Positions 41,390 to 51,997 of a DNA stretch of 64,000 nt are shown one piece after another. The notes below the pieces were generated by a model. It was not told the DNA's origin. It made no database searches and worked only from the letters and a program-made list of their open reading frames with translations. Every line of letters starts with the position of its first letter. Position 1 is the first letter of the stretch. A program made the translations under genes and the position numbers. This DNA comes from Gentiana macrophylla (lineage: Eukaryota; Streptophyta; Magnoliopsida; Gentianales; Gentianaceae). The stretch spans positions 59,856,583 to 59,920,582 of the forward strand of contig CM047808.1 of assembly GCA_026214975.1 (NCBI GenBank), in the 5' to 3' direction.

Positions 41390-42522
41390 TCAATCTCCTC
41401 CATCAAAAGATCTTCCAGAACCCGGAGGATAACGAGGAGTAGTGGGCTCAAATCCCTCAAAACCAGGTGGTGGTGTAGGCCGACGGTCACGTCGGGGTCT
41501 AGAAATGTCATCTCCATCCATACTTCTCACAATCCTCCCGACCATGTGATGCATCTCAGCCACCGTCCGCTCCATTCCATTGATACGAGAAAAAGTTGCT
41601 CCAAGTCTCGCCCTCATCCGGCGGCATTGCCTTCACCGCTATTCCTCGCTTGTCGGGGTCAAGGCGGTGGTCTTTCATGTGTGTTGGCATTGGTGAGGGC
41701 CGGAACGAATGTTCTTGACAAAGGGGCCTCCGGGTCAACATAGATATTCGCCTCAACACCGAGCAAACCAGCCGCTAGTGCAAGATTTGAAATCACAGAA
41801 CCGTAGGGCAGAACGGTCCTTTTCTTCCTGGCTACATCGGTCATGTTTCCCCGTATGAGTGTGCCAAGTCTACCGGCCGCTCTAACAATAACCAATACAT
41901 CAAGGCAGCCTGAAAGTCATAAACTGTGGATGTATGGCCGGTCGGAACTAAATCGGAACAAATGAACCGATGTAAAAGCTTGTCATCCCAAGTGGAAAAT
42001 GCGGCCTCCTGAAAATTTCGAGCATATCGACCAACATACCACTCGATGTCAAAGTAATTACCGATATCTGCTAACAAATCGTCAGAATGGTAATACACAT
42101 TAGCAAACTCCTCAGGGTGATCCACTAAACTGCCCAAAATGAAATAATCATTGATAGTGGTGGGCGATATAGAAAACGCAGCCTCTAACCGTAGCCATGT
42201 GGGAATGGGGATGCACCGCTAAATAGGCATAAAACTATCCTACCAAGGACCCGTTACACCGAGTAGGCGTTTCGACCACGTACTCCCAATTGTGATAAGC
42301 GATAAGATCTGTAACGAGCTCCCCGCAATCCTCAAGATCTATGCCCCTTCCTTGATGCACCGTCGCATTGCTCCAATGGGTACAGAATGCCTCATAGACC
42401 GCGGGGCTAACAAATTGTGGCACCCCATCAATCATCGGTATTGCATAACCATCGAGAACAAATTGCGCTCCAGCCTGATGAATCTGTGGTTGATTCCTTC
42501 TACTCCGATTATTCCGATTCAT
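41390..42522 (-). pseudogene. Putative plant transposon protein of the non-autonomous element
   Basis: Same family as the Athila env-position ORF (15954-17410). It starts at ATG 42522 (MNRNNRSRRNQPQ). 42522-42235 has FVSPAVYEAFCTHW. After a shift, a VRG, then SPTTINDYF stretch near 42140-42210 gives the family signature. 42137-41841 has WDDKLLHRFICSDLVPTGHTS, matching the LLP-x-x-H block of the Athila copy. 41895-41659 has GRLGTLIRGNMTDVARKKRT and 41617-41390 a coil, then a Pro/Gly-rich end. At least three frameshifts disable it. Confidence 0.75.
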
Positions 42523-42570
42523 TCTGCTACGCTAGAATAGCACCCCAAATCCGCTTTTGCCTTAAGCAGG

Positions 42571-42654
42571 GACTCACTGGGGGCGAGCTAGGGTCTCGCT
42601 GGGGGTGAGCTAGGGTCTCTCTAGGGGCGAGTTACCCAGTCCTGGCTCGGCTCG
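42571..42654 (-). repeat. Palindrome-type array before the transposon protein ORF
   Basis: Three to four variants of CTCGCTGGGGGCGAGC-type near-palindromes (CTCACTGGGGGCGAG, CTCGCTGGGGGTGAG, CTCTCTAGGGGCGAG) lie 50-130 bp upstream of ATG 42522. They are the family motif of this element, which also occurs in its LTR and leader. Confidence 0.75.
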
Positions 42655-42660
42655 TTTCGG

Positions 42661-43685
42661 TTTGTTAATCGTTACATTGATCGATTTGAAATGTGTATTT
42701 ACCAGAAATTTAGGAGCCAAATTGAATGAGAAATGACCTCATTGCAATTTATAAAATTTGGAAAAAGGTAGAGTGATTAAATTTGGGTATAAATTGGTAT
42801 AAATTGCCAAAGATAGCACCATAACAATTTTTCTACATAAATTGGGTGTTTTGGGAAAAATGGAGGTTTAAAATATGATGGGTTTAGAAAAATGATAGAG
42901 AAAGAATAAGAAGAGTGTAGTGGGTGTGAGAAAATTGTGGGTAGAAGAAGGGTTTAAATAGAGAGGGGAGTGAAAAATGAGAGACATGGTGATTGGTGGG
43001 TTTAGAAAAGAGAGGATTGGTGAGGTGGAAAGTGATAAAGGTAGAAGGTGGAAGATAGGGATATGTAGAAAAAGTGTTGACCACTTTTTACTTTTTGACC
43101 CTAAAAAATTTGAATTTTAAAAATAGGAGGGTAAACCAAAATTTTCTAACTTTCACACTTTACCAAAAATATTGCTCTAAAAAAAAACCGGATACTGCCT
43201 AACGAAATGTTAATTTCGCACGGGCGAAACAACATTTCACCGGGGCAGTCTGACCAAACTGTCTCCGATTAAATCCATCCTACCTCCAGTCAGTTTCACT
43301 TCAAAGCTCATGCTTTTCCTCCGTCTTCTTCTCGGTTTGATTGTATGCTTTTTATTCCTAAATTAGGATGCTATCCAAGACACACCTACGGAACTCTATT
43401 TCACGTTTCAACAATTTGAGTAAAAAAGCTTTTGCACATCCTTTACCCAATGGTCATCGGAACACGGCAAAAATAAAAAACCTCAACTGTTTTAACGTTA
43501 CTTTTATTTTGACTCAAAGAAAAGAAAAGGAAAAAGATAAGAAAAACTAAAAACCTAAAGAAAACTATGAAAAACCTAAGGGATAGAAGTAGTTCTGAGT
43601 TTAGAGTCCTCAGCTTGACTTTTCAGAAAAACTCATTCCATTGAGCTACCTTCTTTTGCCTTCCAGATTTTCACCCGGTTAGCCT
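42661..43685 (-). other. Spacer before the transposon protein ORF, with promoter-like sequence
   Basis: Non-coding. On the minus strand CTATTTAAACC (TATA-like TATTTAAA, 42953-42960) is followed by a CT- and AC-rich segment resembling a plant 5' UTR. The ORF itself begins about 430 bp further on. Confidence 0.5.
42953..42960 (-). promoter_or_regulatory. TATA-like box of a possible internal promoter
   Basis: TATTTAAA on the minus strand, followed by CCCTTCTTCTACCCACAA. It fits a start site about 400 bp upstream of the transposon protein ORF. Sequence match only. Confidence 0.4.
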
Positions 43686-44749
43686 TCACCGAGATCTGCT
43701 TGCCTTCTTTACGAATGAGCGCCTTTCCTTTAGTCGTGAGACCAAGGAAACACAGTCATCTTGACCATCCAAACAGGCGCCGACCTCAGTGACTGTCTCA
43801 GAAACCAGAGAGTTTTTAACAGATCGAACTCTACGAGTTCGCCTTCTAGGTCGCCTCCGCCTATCTTTAGCACTTAAGCTCTCCCGAGTCTCAGCGTCCC
43901 TTTTGGGTGGGGCGGCCCCAGCTCCGTACAGAGTGTCTACCTCATCATCCAGAAGAATAGAGGTATCTACTTGTACCATACTCCGAGACTGAGCGTCTTT
44001 CTCCTTCCTTAAGATAGACAAGAATTCTCCCTCACTGCTTTCCTTAACAGTGTCAACACCACCAACTTTGCCTCGGCCTAGAATCAAGGCAGCTTCCTCC
44101 GCACTATGGACTGTGATTGCTGATATTGTAGGCGGAATGGGATAATTAGGTCTCATAATCCCATGGACTTCTGAGCCCTTAGCGTCGGAAAGAGTTAGCT
44201 CGAACTTGTCCATGTTGATCTGGGCTTTGGAGGTAGCCATAAAAGCTCGGCCCAATATGATCGGGCAGCTCCGGTCCTCGTCGATTTCCATCATGACTAC
44301 ATCTATCATAAAACGGAGCTTTCCAATACTGATGGTCATGTTGGCATCGTCCCAGTTCTGACGAAACGTATGCTATCCGCACAACGAATAGTCATCAACG
44401 TGTTCGTAGGAGTGAGAACCATCATCCTATCACTCAAACTCTTAGGAACGATATTCAGGCTCGATCCAGAGTCAATCAATGCTAAGCCTGCATGTTCGCG
44501 TTCTAAGGTCACATCTACAATGAACGCACCGGGGTCTCCGAGCTTGGGCAGTAATCGGGCGTTGTTCTCTATATCGACTGCCTCTCTAGAACAAGGGACG
44601 AGGGGTGAGTCATCAAGATCTGACTCAGAACTAGGATATTCAGGAGAAGGGGAAAGGGATGGTAAGTGCTCGGGGTCGGATTCAGATTTAGACCTAGAAC
44701 TAGAATCAGAATCAGAATCAGAAATAATAATAGGGATACGAGCAATCAT
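43686..44749 (-). pseudogene. Retropepsin-like ORF of the non-autonomous element
   Basis: 44749-44336 begins MIARIPIIIS, followed by a Ser/Asp/Glu-rich tract, then LGDPGAFIVDVTLE and LALIDSGSSLNIVPKSLSDR, the aspartic protease active site in the Athila arrangement. A shift near 44340 leads to 44339-43686, with IGKLRFMIDVVMMEIDEDRSCPIILGRAFMA, the C-terminal protease segment, then an Arg-rich tail (RRRRPRRRTRRVRS). No RT follows. Without gag to cleave, its role is unclear; it may be a relic or an RNA-binding protein using the basic tail. Confidence 0.75.
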
Positions 44750-45093
44750 ACCTTGGAAGAGATTGGAATTCTTGCTTCCCTTTGCTCATGTCTCCGTCTT
44801 ATCCTATCTTTCTTTCGCTTTCGTGTGTCCTGCCTTAGCGGTGTTGTCTTAGTGCGCAAGACTTTTATTTCTTCATTCCTAGCCTAAGAAAATTGGTTGG
44901 TTGGCATTTCGGCTTGGCTCAAGTAATAACTTGACGAAATGATGTATTGCTCTGGCTTTCTGCAAACATAAGAAAAAACAAACAAATGTTAGTAAAACTA
45001 ACAACAAGATGATTACTCATGCCGCTGCTGCTTTCTGAGACTAACAAACAGGGGTAAAAACGACACAATTGAAAAACCCAGAAATTGAGAACA

Positions 45094-45128
45094 GGTCTCG
45101 CTGGTAGCGAGCAGGGGGCTCGCTGGGA
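45094..45128 (-). repeat. Palindromes in the leader of the non-autonomous element
   Basis: CTCGCTGGTAGCGAG and GGCTCGCTGGG sit between the primer-binding site and the protease-like ORF. They are the element's own motif and occupy the place of the Athila leader array. Confidence 0.7.
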
Positions 45129-45268
45129 GAAAATCCCAGTTCAGCAATTCTGGCAATTTTTCACACAGGCAGATTGCCAGAGGGACTCAAAAAACATAAA
45201 AACAGACCCTAAAACAAAAAACTCGACATGAATAAAAAAATTATTTATATATAAAATTGATTTTTGGC

Positions 45269-45286
45269 TCCTCGGCAACAGCGCCA
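45269..45286 (-). promoter_or_regulatory. Primer-binding site of the non-autonomous element (tRNA-Asp type)
   Basis: It reads TGGCGCTGTTGCCGAGGA on the minus strand, six to seven bases after the 5' LTR. It matches the Asp-tRNA site of Athila with two mismatches. Confidence 0.85.
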
Positions 45287-45292
45287 AAAACT

Positions 45293-46947
45293 TGATTGAC
45301 GTGATCAGTCAAGTGATAATAAAATACTCGATCACCATAAACCAATACTAGCAAGAGGACTAGGTCTATCGTAGTATAGCTATAGAGAATCAAGGTCGAT
45401 CCCACAGGGAACCAATATGTGAATCATTTTATATATAAACAACCAATTAATCATGCCAAGAACATAGAAGCGGTCTATGACCAACAAATGACAAGAAAAG
45501 GTAAAAGACACGACTCAACACAACACATAAACGTACAAGTAATTAACCTCCCCAATTATTAAGTTATCATATGGAATTAGTGAACTATATAATTAAACAA
45601 TACTTCACAACTATTAACCCGATTCGTATTTGGCTACTGGAGTCATCCCCAAAACTAGATCTAGCTCCGGGTAGGCTATGTAGATCACTGTGCTACATTA
45701 CGTGACTTCGCTTCATAGGCCTCCATCTCATATAACTCGCACGCTTACAAAACTAGGGATGCCAATATTAACCGTATTCCTCACCTAGGCAACATTCCTG
45801 TGGTTAGGCGTACCTCCTAGATGATCGCATCAGTCTCTGTCCCATTAACATCCACTTTTTAGGTCTCCTATTAATCTACGATTTACGTATAACTAGGTGT
45901 CGACAATTCCCAAGTACAGAACAGATCTAGATCTCACTGAAAGTCCCAGAAGATCAATTCATGAGCCGAACTAGGAGCCCTATATTGGTATTTCCTAATA
46001 ATACGCTAATTAATACAGACGAGAAACATAGCCGTAGCCATACCTACTAAGATAAGAAATTCTATATGGACAATCACACCATAAAGACGTGGCTAGATTG
46101 ACGCGGCGAAAACCTAAATCTTAGCATTTCTCTATACGTAACGGATAAAATAGAGAGTCATAAAGAAATTATATAGATCTACTAAAAACATGATTGTTGG
46201 TCATACCAAAGTCATCTATAGGTCACCGGATAACAGATCTAGGCGTGTGGATCCTTATAGACAAGGAATTCCCACTGCCTCATATCGTATCCTTAAATCT
46301 ACATTGTTCGGTGAAGAACGAACAATCTCAAACGAAAAATAATAATTGGGGCGAATTAATTACAACATAGAAGAAAGAACAATTAAAGACAAATAACTCA
46401 CATAATTACTGTTGGAAATCTGTACTAAAACTGCTCTGAAAAACTTGTAAATTGTGTTATGAGTCGATGTGTACAAATTGACTAATGAAAGGGAGTTTAT
46501 ATAGGTTGTAAACCGACATAGATTAGCCGTCAACCGACCTAAATTACGTTTCCTAAACCCTAACGAAACCTTAAATGCATATGGAGAATCAGGTGCAAAA
46601 CAGACAACTCACTGGCAGCCAGAGCAGGGCTCGCTGCCAGAGAGCCAGATAAACTACCTGGGCTTTTTTCTGCTTTGCCTGGTCCGTCCCTGGTCCGTTT
46701 TGGTGCTTTTATCCACTCCGAAGTCCAGCTAAATTGCTTCCGAATTAGCCCACTATAAATAAGACATAAAACAAGGCTTGTAATATCAAATAATATAATA
46801 AAATGGCTAATTACATAATAATGAGTCGTAATTCGGTTCGGGTGTAATTTATGCACGACACGACTAATTATTAACCTCTTAAAGCCCATTTAAGCTAGAA
46901 TCAAGGGTAATAAATAGATAATTAATGGTGTAAATTGACCATCATCA
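45293..46947 (-). repeat. 5' LTR of the non-autonomous element
   Basis: 1655 bp. The TATA box CCTATATAAA lies on the minus strand at 46496-46505 and is intact here. Palindromes (CTGGCAGCCAG and GCTCGCTGCCAGAGAGC, 46606-46650) lie about 100 bp upstream of it in transcription terms. Confidence 0.93.
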
Positions 46948-46952
46948 GTTGA

Positions 46953-47930
46953 TGAATAAAGTTAGCATGGAATTGGCATGCTTCACATTTTCGAGCGTAA
47001 CCCATGCAATCTTTTAACATGGTCGGCCAGTAGTATCCCATCCTCTTGATGTGAAAGTGTAGTTTCGTACCAGACTGATGAGCACCACAAATCCCTGAGT
47101 GAGCCTCCTCTATGGCTTGAAGAGCTTCATCTTCTCGTAGGCAATGAAGAAAGACTCCTTCAAAAGAGCGACGATATAAGGTATCATTATGAAGGAAGAA
47201 ACGTGGAGCCCGACGTCTTATGTCAATTTTCCTCTTTTGATCGTCAGGGAGCCTGCCGTGTTTCAAGTACTCAACTAATGGATGGCGCCAGTCCTCTTGG
47301 TCTATTTCATAGGCACACATGGTATGACTATCATTATCTTCTTCCTCAAAGTATGGTGGAACCACCCACTGCTCGCATACCGGGACTTGCATCTTTCCAT
47401 CACCAATTGCCAGTGTCCCAGCCAAATTTGCCAGAACATCTGCTTGTTTATTTTCTTTTGTCAGAACATGCTCAATTGTGACATCGCCAAGGTAAGCAAT
47501 GATTGCATAATTGTAGTACAAGACTAACTCTGGCTTTTTTACATCATAGACCCCTTCAAGCTGGTTGATGATCAACTGAGAGTCTCCATAGACATTCAAT
47601 CTGCATTGCTTCACATCCATTGCCATCTCAAGCCCTATGATCAAGGATTGGTATTCCGCCACATTGTTGAAGCAACATTCCGCCCATTTGAAAGAGTACA
47701 ACAAGACTTCACCCTCTTGGGAAACAAAGATGACTCCAGCGCCAACTTCATCTCATCGCGCTGCCCAATCAAAGTACATTCTCCATGGTAGAAGGACTTC
47801 AATCACCATGACATCCTCATCAGGCAGATCGTCTGAGAGTTCCTATTCTACCGTGATAGGGTGATCAACCATGAAGTCTGCGAGCACTTGCCCTTTGAGA
47901 GCCTTTTGGAGCACGTAAACAATTTCAAAT
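46953..47930 (-). pseudogene. pol: Tat pol, second RNase H and integrase zinc region
   Basis: 47704-46922 is open. The RNase H1-like domain is at residues 1-100 (NNVAEYQSLIIGLEMAMD, YGDSQLIINQLEG, ADVLANLA). The spacer carries VCEQWVVPPYF. The integrase zinc region is HSGICGAHQSG, then YYWPTMLKDCMGYARKCEACQFH. The last few residues before the stop come from the inserted LTR. Upstream (47930-47705) fragments such as LKGQVLADFM extend the domain in another frame. A second RNase H is diagnostic for Tat/Ogre. Confidence 0.92.
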
Positions 47931-48268
47931 TGCTAAAATCGGAGATACCACTTCTCCAATCTGTCGGACAACATGGTCTTGGACATGACGAACTTCAGAG
48001 GATTTGCTTTTGAGACCAGATGTATAGTGAGAGCTTGAAAATAAAGCTTTAGATTCTGAATGACGAATATGAGTGACAAGCAGAGATTCTCAATTGGAGA
48101 GTATTTTAGCTCGTGTGGAGTCATTGTTCTGCTCAAATAGTATAATGTGTTTTCTTTTCCCTTGTCTTTCTCCTGAGCAAGCAGTGCACCTATTGATCGT
48201 TCTTGCGCTGTGATGTAAAGTATTAGAGGTTTACCTTTAACAGGGGCTGCCAGGACCGGATCATTCGT
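47931..48268 (-). pseudogene. pol: Tat pol, first RNase H
   Basis: 48136-47933 reads SRTMTPHELKYSPIENLCLS, then HLVSKANPLKFVMSK and RLEKWYLRF, the usual Ty3-type RNase H. Upstream, the AQERSIGALLAQE-type segment lies at about 48170-48220. A stop at 47933 separates it from the second RNase H. Confidence 0.88.
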
Positions 48269-49174
48269 CTAGTATGCTTTAATGTATTCAAACGCCTTTC
48301 TGCACGAGTTATCCCATTCAAACGGAACTCCTTTCCTCATCAGATGGCTGAAAGGTTGGCATCTTCCGGTGAGGTTTGATATAAACCTTCGTATATAGGC
48401 CAATTTCCCCTGCAGACTACTATGTTCATGCAAGTTACGAGGCTCAAGCATCTTCACAATGGCTTCCACTTTGGACTGGTCAATTTCTATCCCTTGATCT
48501 CTGACAATGAAGCCGAGGAATTTTCCTGTGCTGACTCCAAATGCACACTTTAGAGGATTCATCTTCAATTGGAATCTTCTAAGTCTATTAAAGACTGATC
48601 TCAAATCATTCAAGTGGTCGGCCTTCTTATTTGACTTTACAACCAAGTCATCATCATAGCACTCAACATGTTGGTGCAGCATGTCATCAAAGATCCTTTG
48701 CATCGCGCAATGGTATGTTTCCCCCGCATTATTCAGACCAAAAGTCATCACTTTGTAACAATATATTCCCTTAGGAGTTCGAAATGCAGTGAGTTCTTCA
48801 TCTTCAGGAGCTATTCGAATTTGGTTATACCCAGACGATCCGTCCATGAAGGATAGAACTTCATGACCTGTGGTTGCGTCTACCACCAGCTCAGTGATTG
48901 GCAAGGGAAAACCATCCTTTAGGCATGCACTGTTTATGTCCCGAAAATCTACACGGAGAATCTGACCCTTTTTCTTTCTTATGGGGACGATGCTCGAGAT
49001 CCATGTTGGATACATAACCTCACGGACAAAGCCTACTTCAATGATCTTGTTGACTTCCACCTCTATGAGTGCGATGAGGTCTGGCCTAAATCTCATTTCA
49101 GCCTTCTTGATAGGGCGCGATCCATTCTTTACGGACAATTGATGGACAACAAACTTCGGATCAAGCCCGGGCAT
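48269..49174 (-). pseudogene. pol: Tat pol, reverse transcriptase
   Basis: A 301-codon open stretch with all RT blocks: MPGLDPKFVVHQL, KIIEVGFVREVMYPTWISSIV, RVDFRDINSACLKDGFPLP, SFMDGSSGYNQI, TPKGIYCYKVMTFGLNNAGETY and the thumb FLGFIVRDQGIEID. The catalytic tetrad reads Y-D-D-D (VECYDDDLVV), where this lineage has Y-V-D-D, so the Val is replaced by Asp next to the active site. It ends at a stop near 48269, before RNase H. Probably inactive. Confidence 0.93.
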
Positions 49175-49341
49175 CTCTTTGTATGTCCAAGCGAATAAAT
49201 CCTTGTATTCTTGGAGGATTTCGCGTTATCTCTCTTCTTCTTCTGGAGACAAAAGAGCACTTATAAAAGTTGGTCGTGGCTCATCATTACTGTCGAGGTT
49301 GATTTCCTTCAACTCATCCATTGTGGACACGACCCCTTCTT

Positions 49342-49843
49342 CTAGCTCCCGGGTGTTTCTTCAGCATCTTCTTCAATCTCATCATTTCCCAAGGTGATAT
49401 GATAGATGGAAACATGTTCCTTCACTTCATCAAGTTCCATGACTTCTTTTGACATCGTTCTAGTTTTGGCAGGATATGATTCTTCACCGACGGTGATAAC
49501 ATATGAGTCCAACGCTTTCTTCAGGCTCATTTTCTTGTCGTGTCGGATGCACATCCTCTATATTCTGCTTGACATCAGTTTTAGTGTACACCACCATGCG
49601 CATTTTAGCCTTCATTATATTTCCACAATGAACAAGAAGATATGTACGACGCTTTATTCTAGACGGGATCAGGCTCTTGATTTCTTTAGAGTCAATGTTT
49701 ATCATCTCCTTTCCGGAAGCATGCCTGTGTGTTGACTTTCTTCGGCTCTTGACACCTTTAGATTTTGGCAGATTCTTGGTCGTGACCGAAAGCCTTTCAC
49801 AGACCGAGACACGTTCTTTCTTGGGTTGCAACCTCTCAAACAC
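49342..49843 (-). pseudogene. pol: Tat pol, protease-RT linker
   Basis: 49843-49484 has ERLSVTTKN, then PSRIKRRTYLLVHCGN and KAKMRMVVYTKT, resembling the linker that ends in the SRMKRKT-type motif in Tat elements. 49554-49342 gives an acidic segment (EVKEHVSIYHITLGNDEIEEDAEE), which leads to RT. The pieces overlap in different frames. Confidence 0.65.
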
Positions 49844-50281
49844 TAATGGACTTTCATGTAGAGGTTCTGGGATGTTTGATGACGATGATTCATCTTCAAC
49901 TCCAACATAGTTATTTGTTGCCTTACTTATTGAGATATGGACAGGCGGTGAGGCATTATACCCTAGACTCTTTCAGGACACAATAACTGGAATATTAGCT
50001 TTTGTGGATTTTTGCATTTCTCCAGATTCTTCATTTTTTGCCCCCATTTTTAAAGCAGGGCTTCGGGATCCATTTGCTGCCTTTGTGAGGAGATTGTAAG
50101 CAATAGGACCAAAACCTTTCTTTCTTGTGGCCGGAAATGATCCATGTTCTATAACCGGACTTTCTTTAGGACGGGTAAACCCTTATAGAGGAGCATCCGT
50201 CTTCACGGCATTGATCTTCGAAAGTGGCAGCGTCAGTCCACTCAACACTTTGGAGTTTTGTGGGGGATAAGCATCTTCACA
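49844..50281 (-). other. Degraded Tat linker
   Basis: No long frame. Short Tat-like fragments remain, including PKRKGFGPIAYNLL-like residues around 50090-50140. I see no independent gene here. Confidence 0.45.
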
Positions 50282-51160
50282 TTACTTTGAGGCATGTTGA
50301 GGCACTGATGACTTTGTCTCTTCACGCTTGCCAACCTCTCTCTTATCTTCAGATGGCATGACCTTCTCCTCATTATCTCTTTCTCGTGACTTGGAAATGC
50401 CTACTATCTTCAAAGGAGCCGGCTTCAGGTAGAATTTTGCATCCGTAAAGTGTGTTTCGGATTCAGTGAAAGGTTTGTCATCAGCAACGACCTTTCTTAA
50501 CATGCCATTGTGCCAATACTTAAAGCATTGATTAAGGGTCGAAGGTATGACTCCATTCTCATGTAACCACGGCCTCCTTAGCAATATGTTGTAGGATGTT
50601 CTAGCATCAATCACATAGAACAGTGCGCTTGAAGATAGCTCATCAATCAAAATGTCAAGTCGGATCACGCCAAAGGCTCTCTGCCCCCCTTGGTTGAGTC
50701 CATGGATCATAAGGCGACTGTCGGAGAGTTCATCCATAGAGACACCTAACTTTTTAATTACTCGGAGTGGTAATATGTTTACAACTGATCCACCATCCAA
50801 TAACACACGATTAACCATTTGCTCACGCGTGTATGATGTGACAAATATCGGACAGTTATGGGGTGCTGATCTGAGAAGAATGTCATCAACTGTGAAGGCA
50901 ATCTTAGCCGTGAGAGCGAGCTTTGCATTGTTTGAAGACTCTTGCTCAGTCGGCGAGTCTTCATTTTCCTTTGCACCATCTCTTTCTTCTACATGGATAG
51001 CATAACACGAGACAACTTAATCTTCTAGGTTTTCTTCAACTGTCTCAACTTCGAGGACTCTTTTGGGCATGTACTCCAATAAGGTGATTGGAGCGCGATG
51101 GCTTATATACTTAACCTCTTCAAGGAAGAAGCTTTTCACTTTCTTGTTTACCTTCCTTTG
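50282..51160 (-). pseudogene. pol: Tat pol, aspartic protease region
   Basis: 50818-50282 starts at MVNRVLLDGGSVVNILPL, the retropepsin active site (D-G-G-S type of the Tat lineage), followed by MDELSDSRLMIHGLNQGG, LFYVIDARTSYNILLRRPWL and HENGVIPSTLNQCFKY. The frame extends upstream (to about 51000) with ALTAKIAFTVDDILL and HNCPIFVTSY. A TAA near 51017 separates a further gag-pro piece (51160-51017, APITLLEYMPKRVLEVE). Copia 2 interrupts the gene at 51166. Confidence 0.9.
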
Positions 51161-51496
51161 AGTTTTGTTGGAAATAAAATTTATGTATTGATGATAATTC
51201 ATCTTATTTATTATAATGTTATCTTAACCCCATTGATGAAATGCTGAAGCTAGCTGTTATAGTGGAAAGCTAAAATATGTCTAGAACTGAATGTATAAGT
51301 TTTATTAGAGTCTGATTCTTGTATAAGTTACATCGCATAAATCAGATCTTTGTAATTAATAGTGTGTCGAAAAGCTGGCCTCGGGAATCAATTAGAAAAC
51401 TAGAAATCATCAAGACAAACAAATCGACTCAGATTACACCCTCTTGAAGAAGGTAAGTTCCCGAGAGTTCTGAGACTTGGTTGGCTTATCTAGAAG

Positions 51497-51570
51497 ATGG
51501 AAGAACCGAGGACACAGACTCGCTTATTGAAGAATGAAGAACCGAGGCTCAAACTCGCTTATGAAGATTA
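51497..51570 (+). repeat. Direct repeat in copia 2 U3
   Basis: Two copies of a block with GAAGAACCGAGG, then ACTCGCTTAT, about 36 bp apart. A further ACTCGCTTTTAT lies at about 51824. They sit 400-490 bp upstream of the TATA box and could be enhancer-like repeats. Confidence 0.6.
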
Positions 51571-51987
51571 AAAGTCGAGATCAGAAAGTAGGACTTCAGG
51601 CAAGATTGTGGTGACCTGAACTGACTTTATGGATCTTGTATGAAGACCTAAGAATCATAAGGACAATGAATTCTTAGATGATAAATGTATCATGGTGTAC
51701 TCTGATTAAGTCAATTATAATCAGATAAAAAAAATGGAGTACTGATTTATGAAGAAGAATAAAATCTCAGTTAATGCTCCAAGTCGATTAGAAATCGATG
51801 GATGAAAAAAAGCGACAAGGAAACTCGCTTTTATAAGTCACCATCCAACAAACTGAAAGTACAATTGAACGTTGTAAAGAAAGAAATTTCATTGGATGAG
51901 TCACTGACACAGCAGGAACGGTCATAAAATATAACCGTTGTGAGATATACAATTCAAATCAAAGTCAGATGAATGTTGGACTTCACA

Positions 51988-51997
51988 CTATAAATAG
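51988..51997 (+). promoter_or_regulatory. Copia 2 LTR TATA box
   Basis: CTATAAATAG on the plus strand, identical to the decamer in both copia 1 LTRs. It should set the start of copia 2 RNA about 30 bp downstream. Confidence 0.7.

Larger units (their letters stand above)
38322..46947 (-). mobile_element. Non-autonomous Athila-like LTR element
   Basis: 8626 bp with TGATTGACG...CATCATCA ends on the plus strand and target duplication GTTGA (38317-38321 and 46948-46952) inside the Tat integrase. It has 1.65-kb LTRs, an Asp-tRNA-type primer-binding site next to the right LTR, and a polypurine tract next to the left LTR, so it is minus strand. The 5.3-kb interior has only a retropepsin-like ORF (44749-43686) and a putative plant transposon protein ORF (42522-41390). 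I find no RT, RNase H, integrase or zinc-knuckle gag. It would need proteins from an autonomous relative. Confidence 0.9.
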
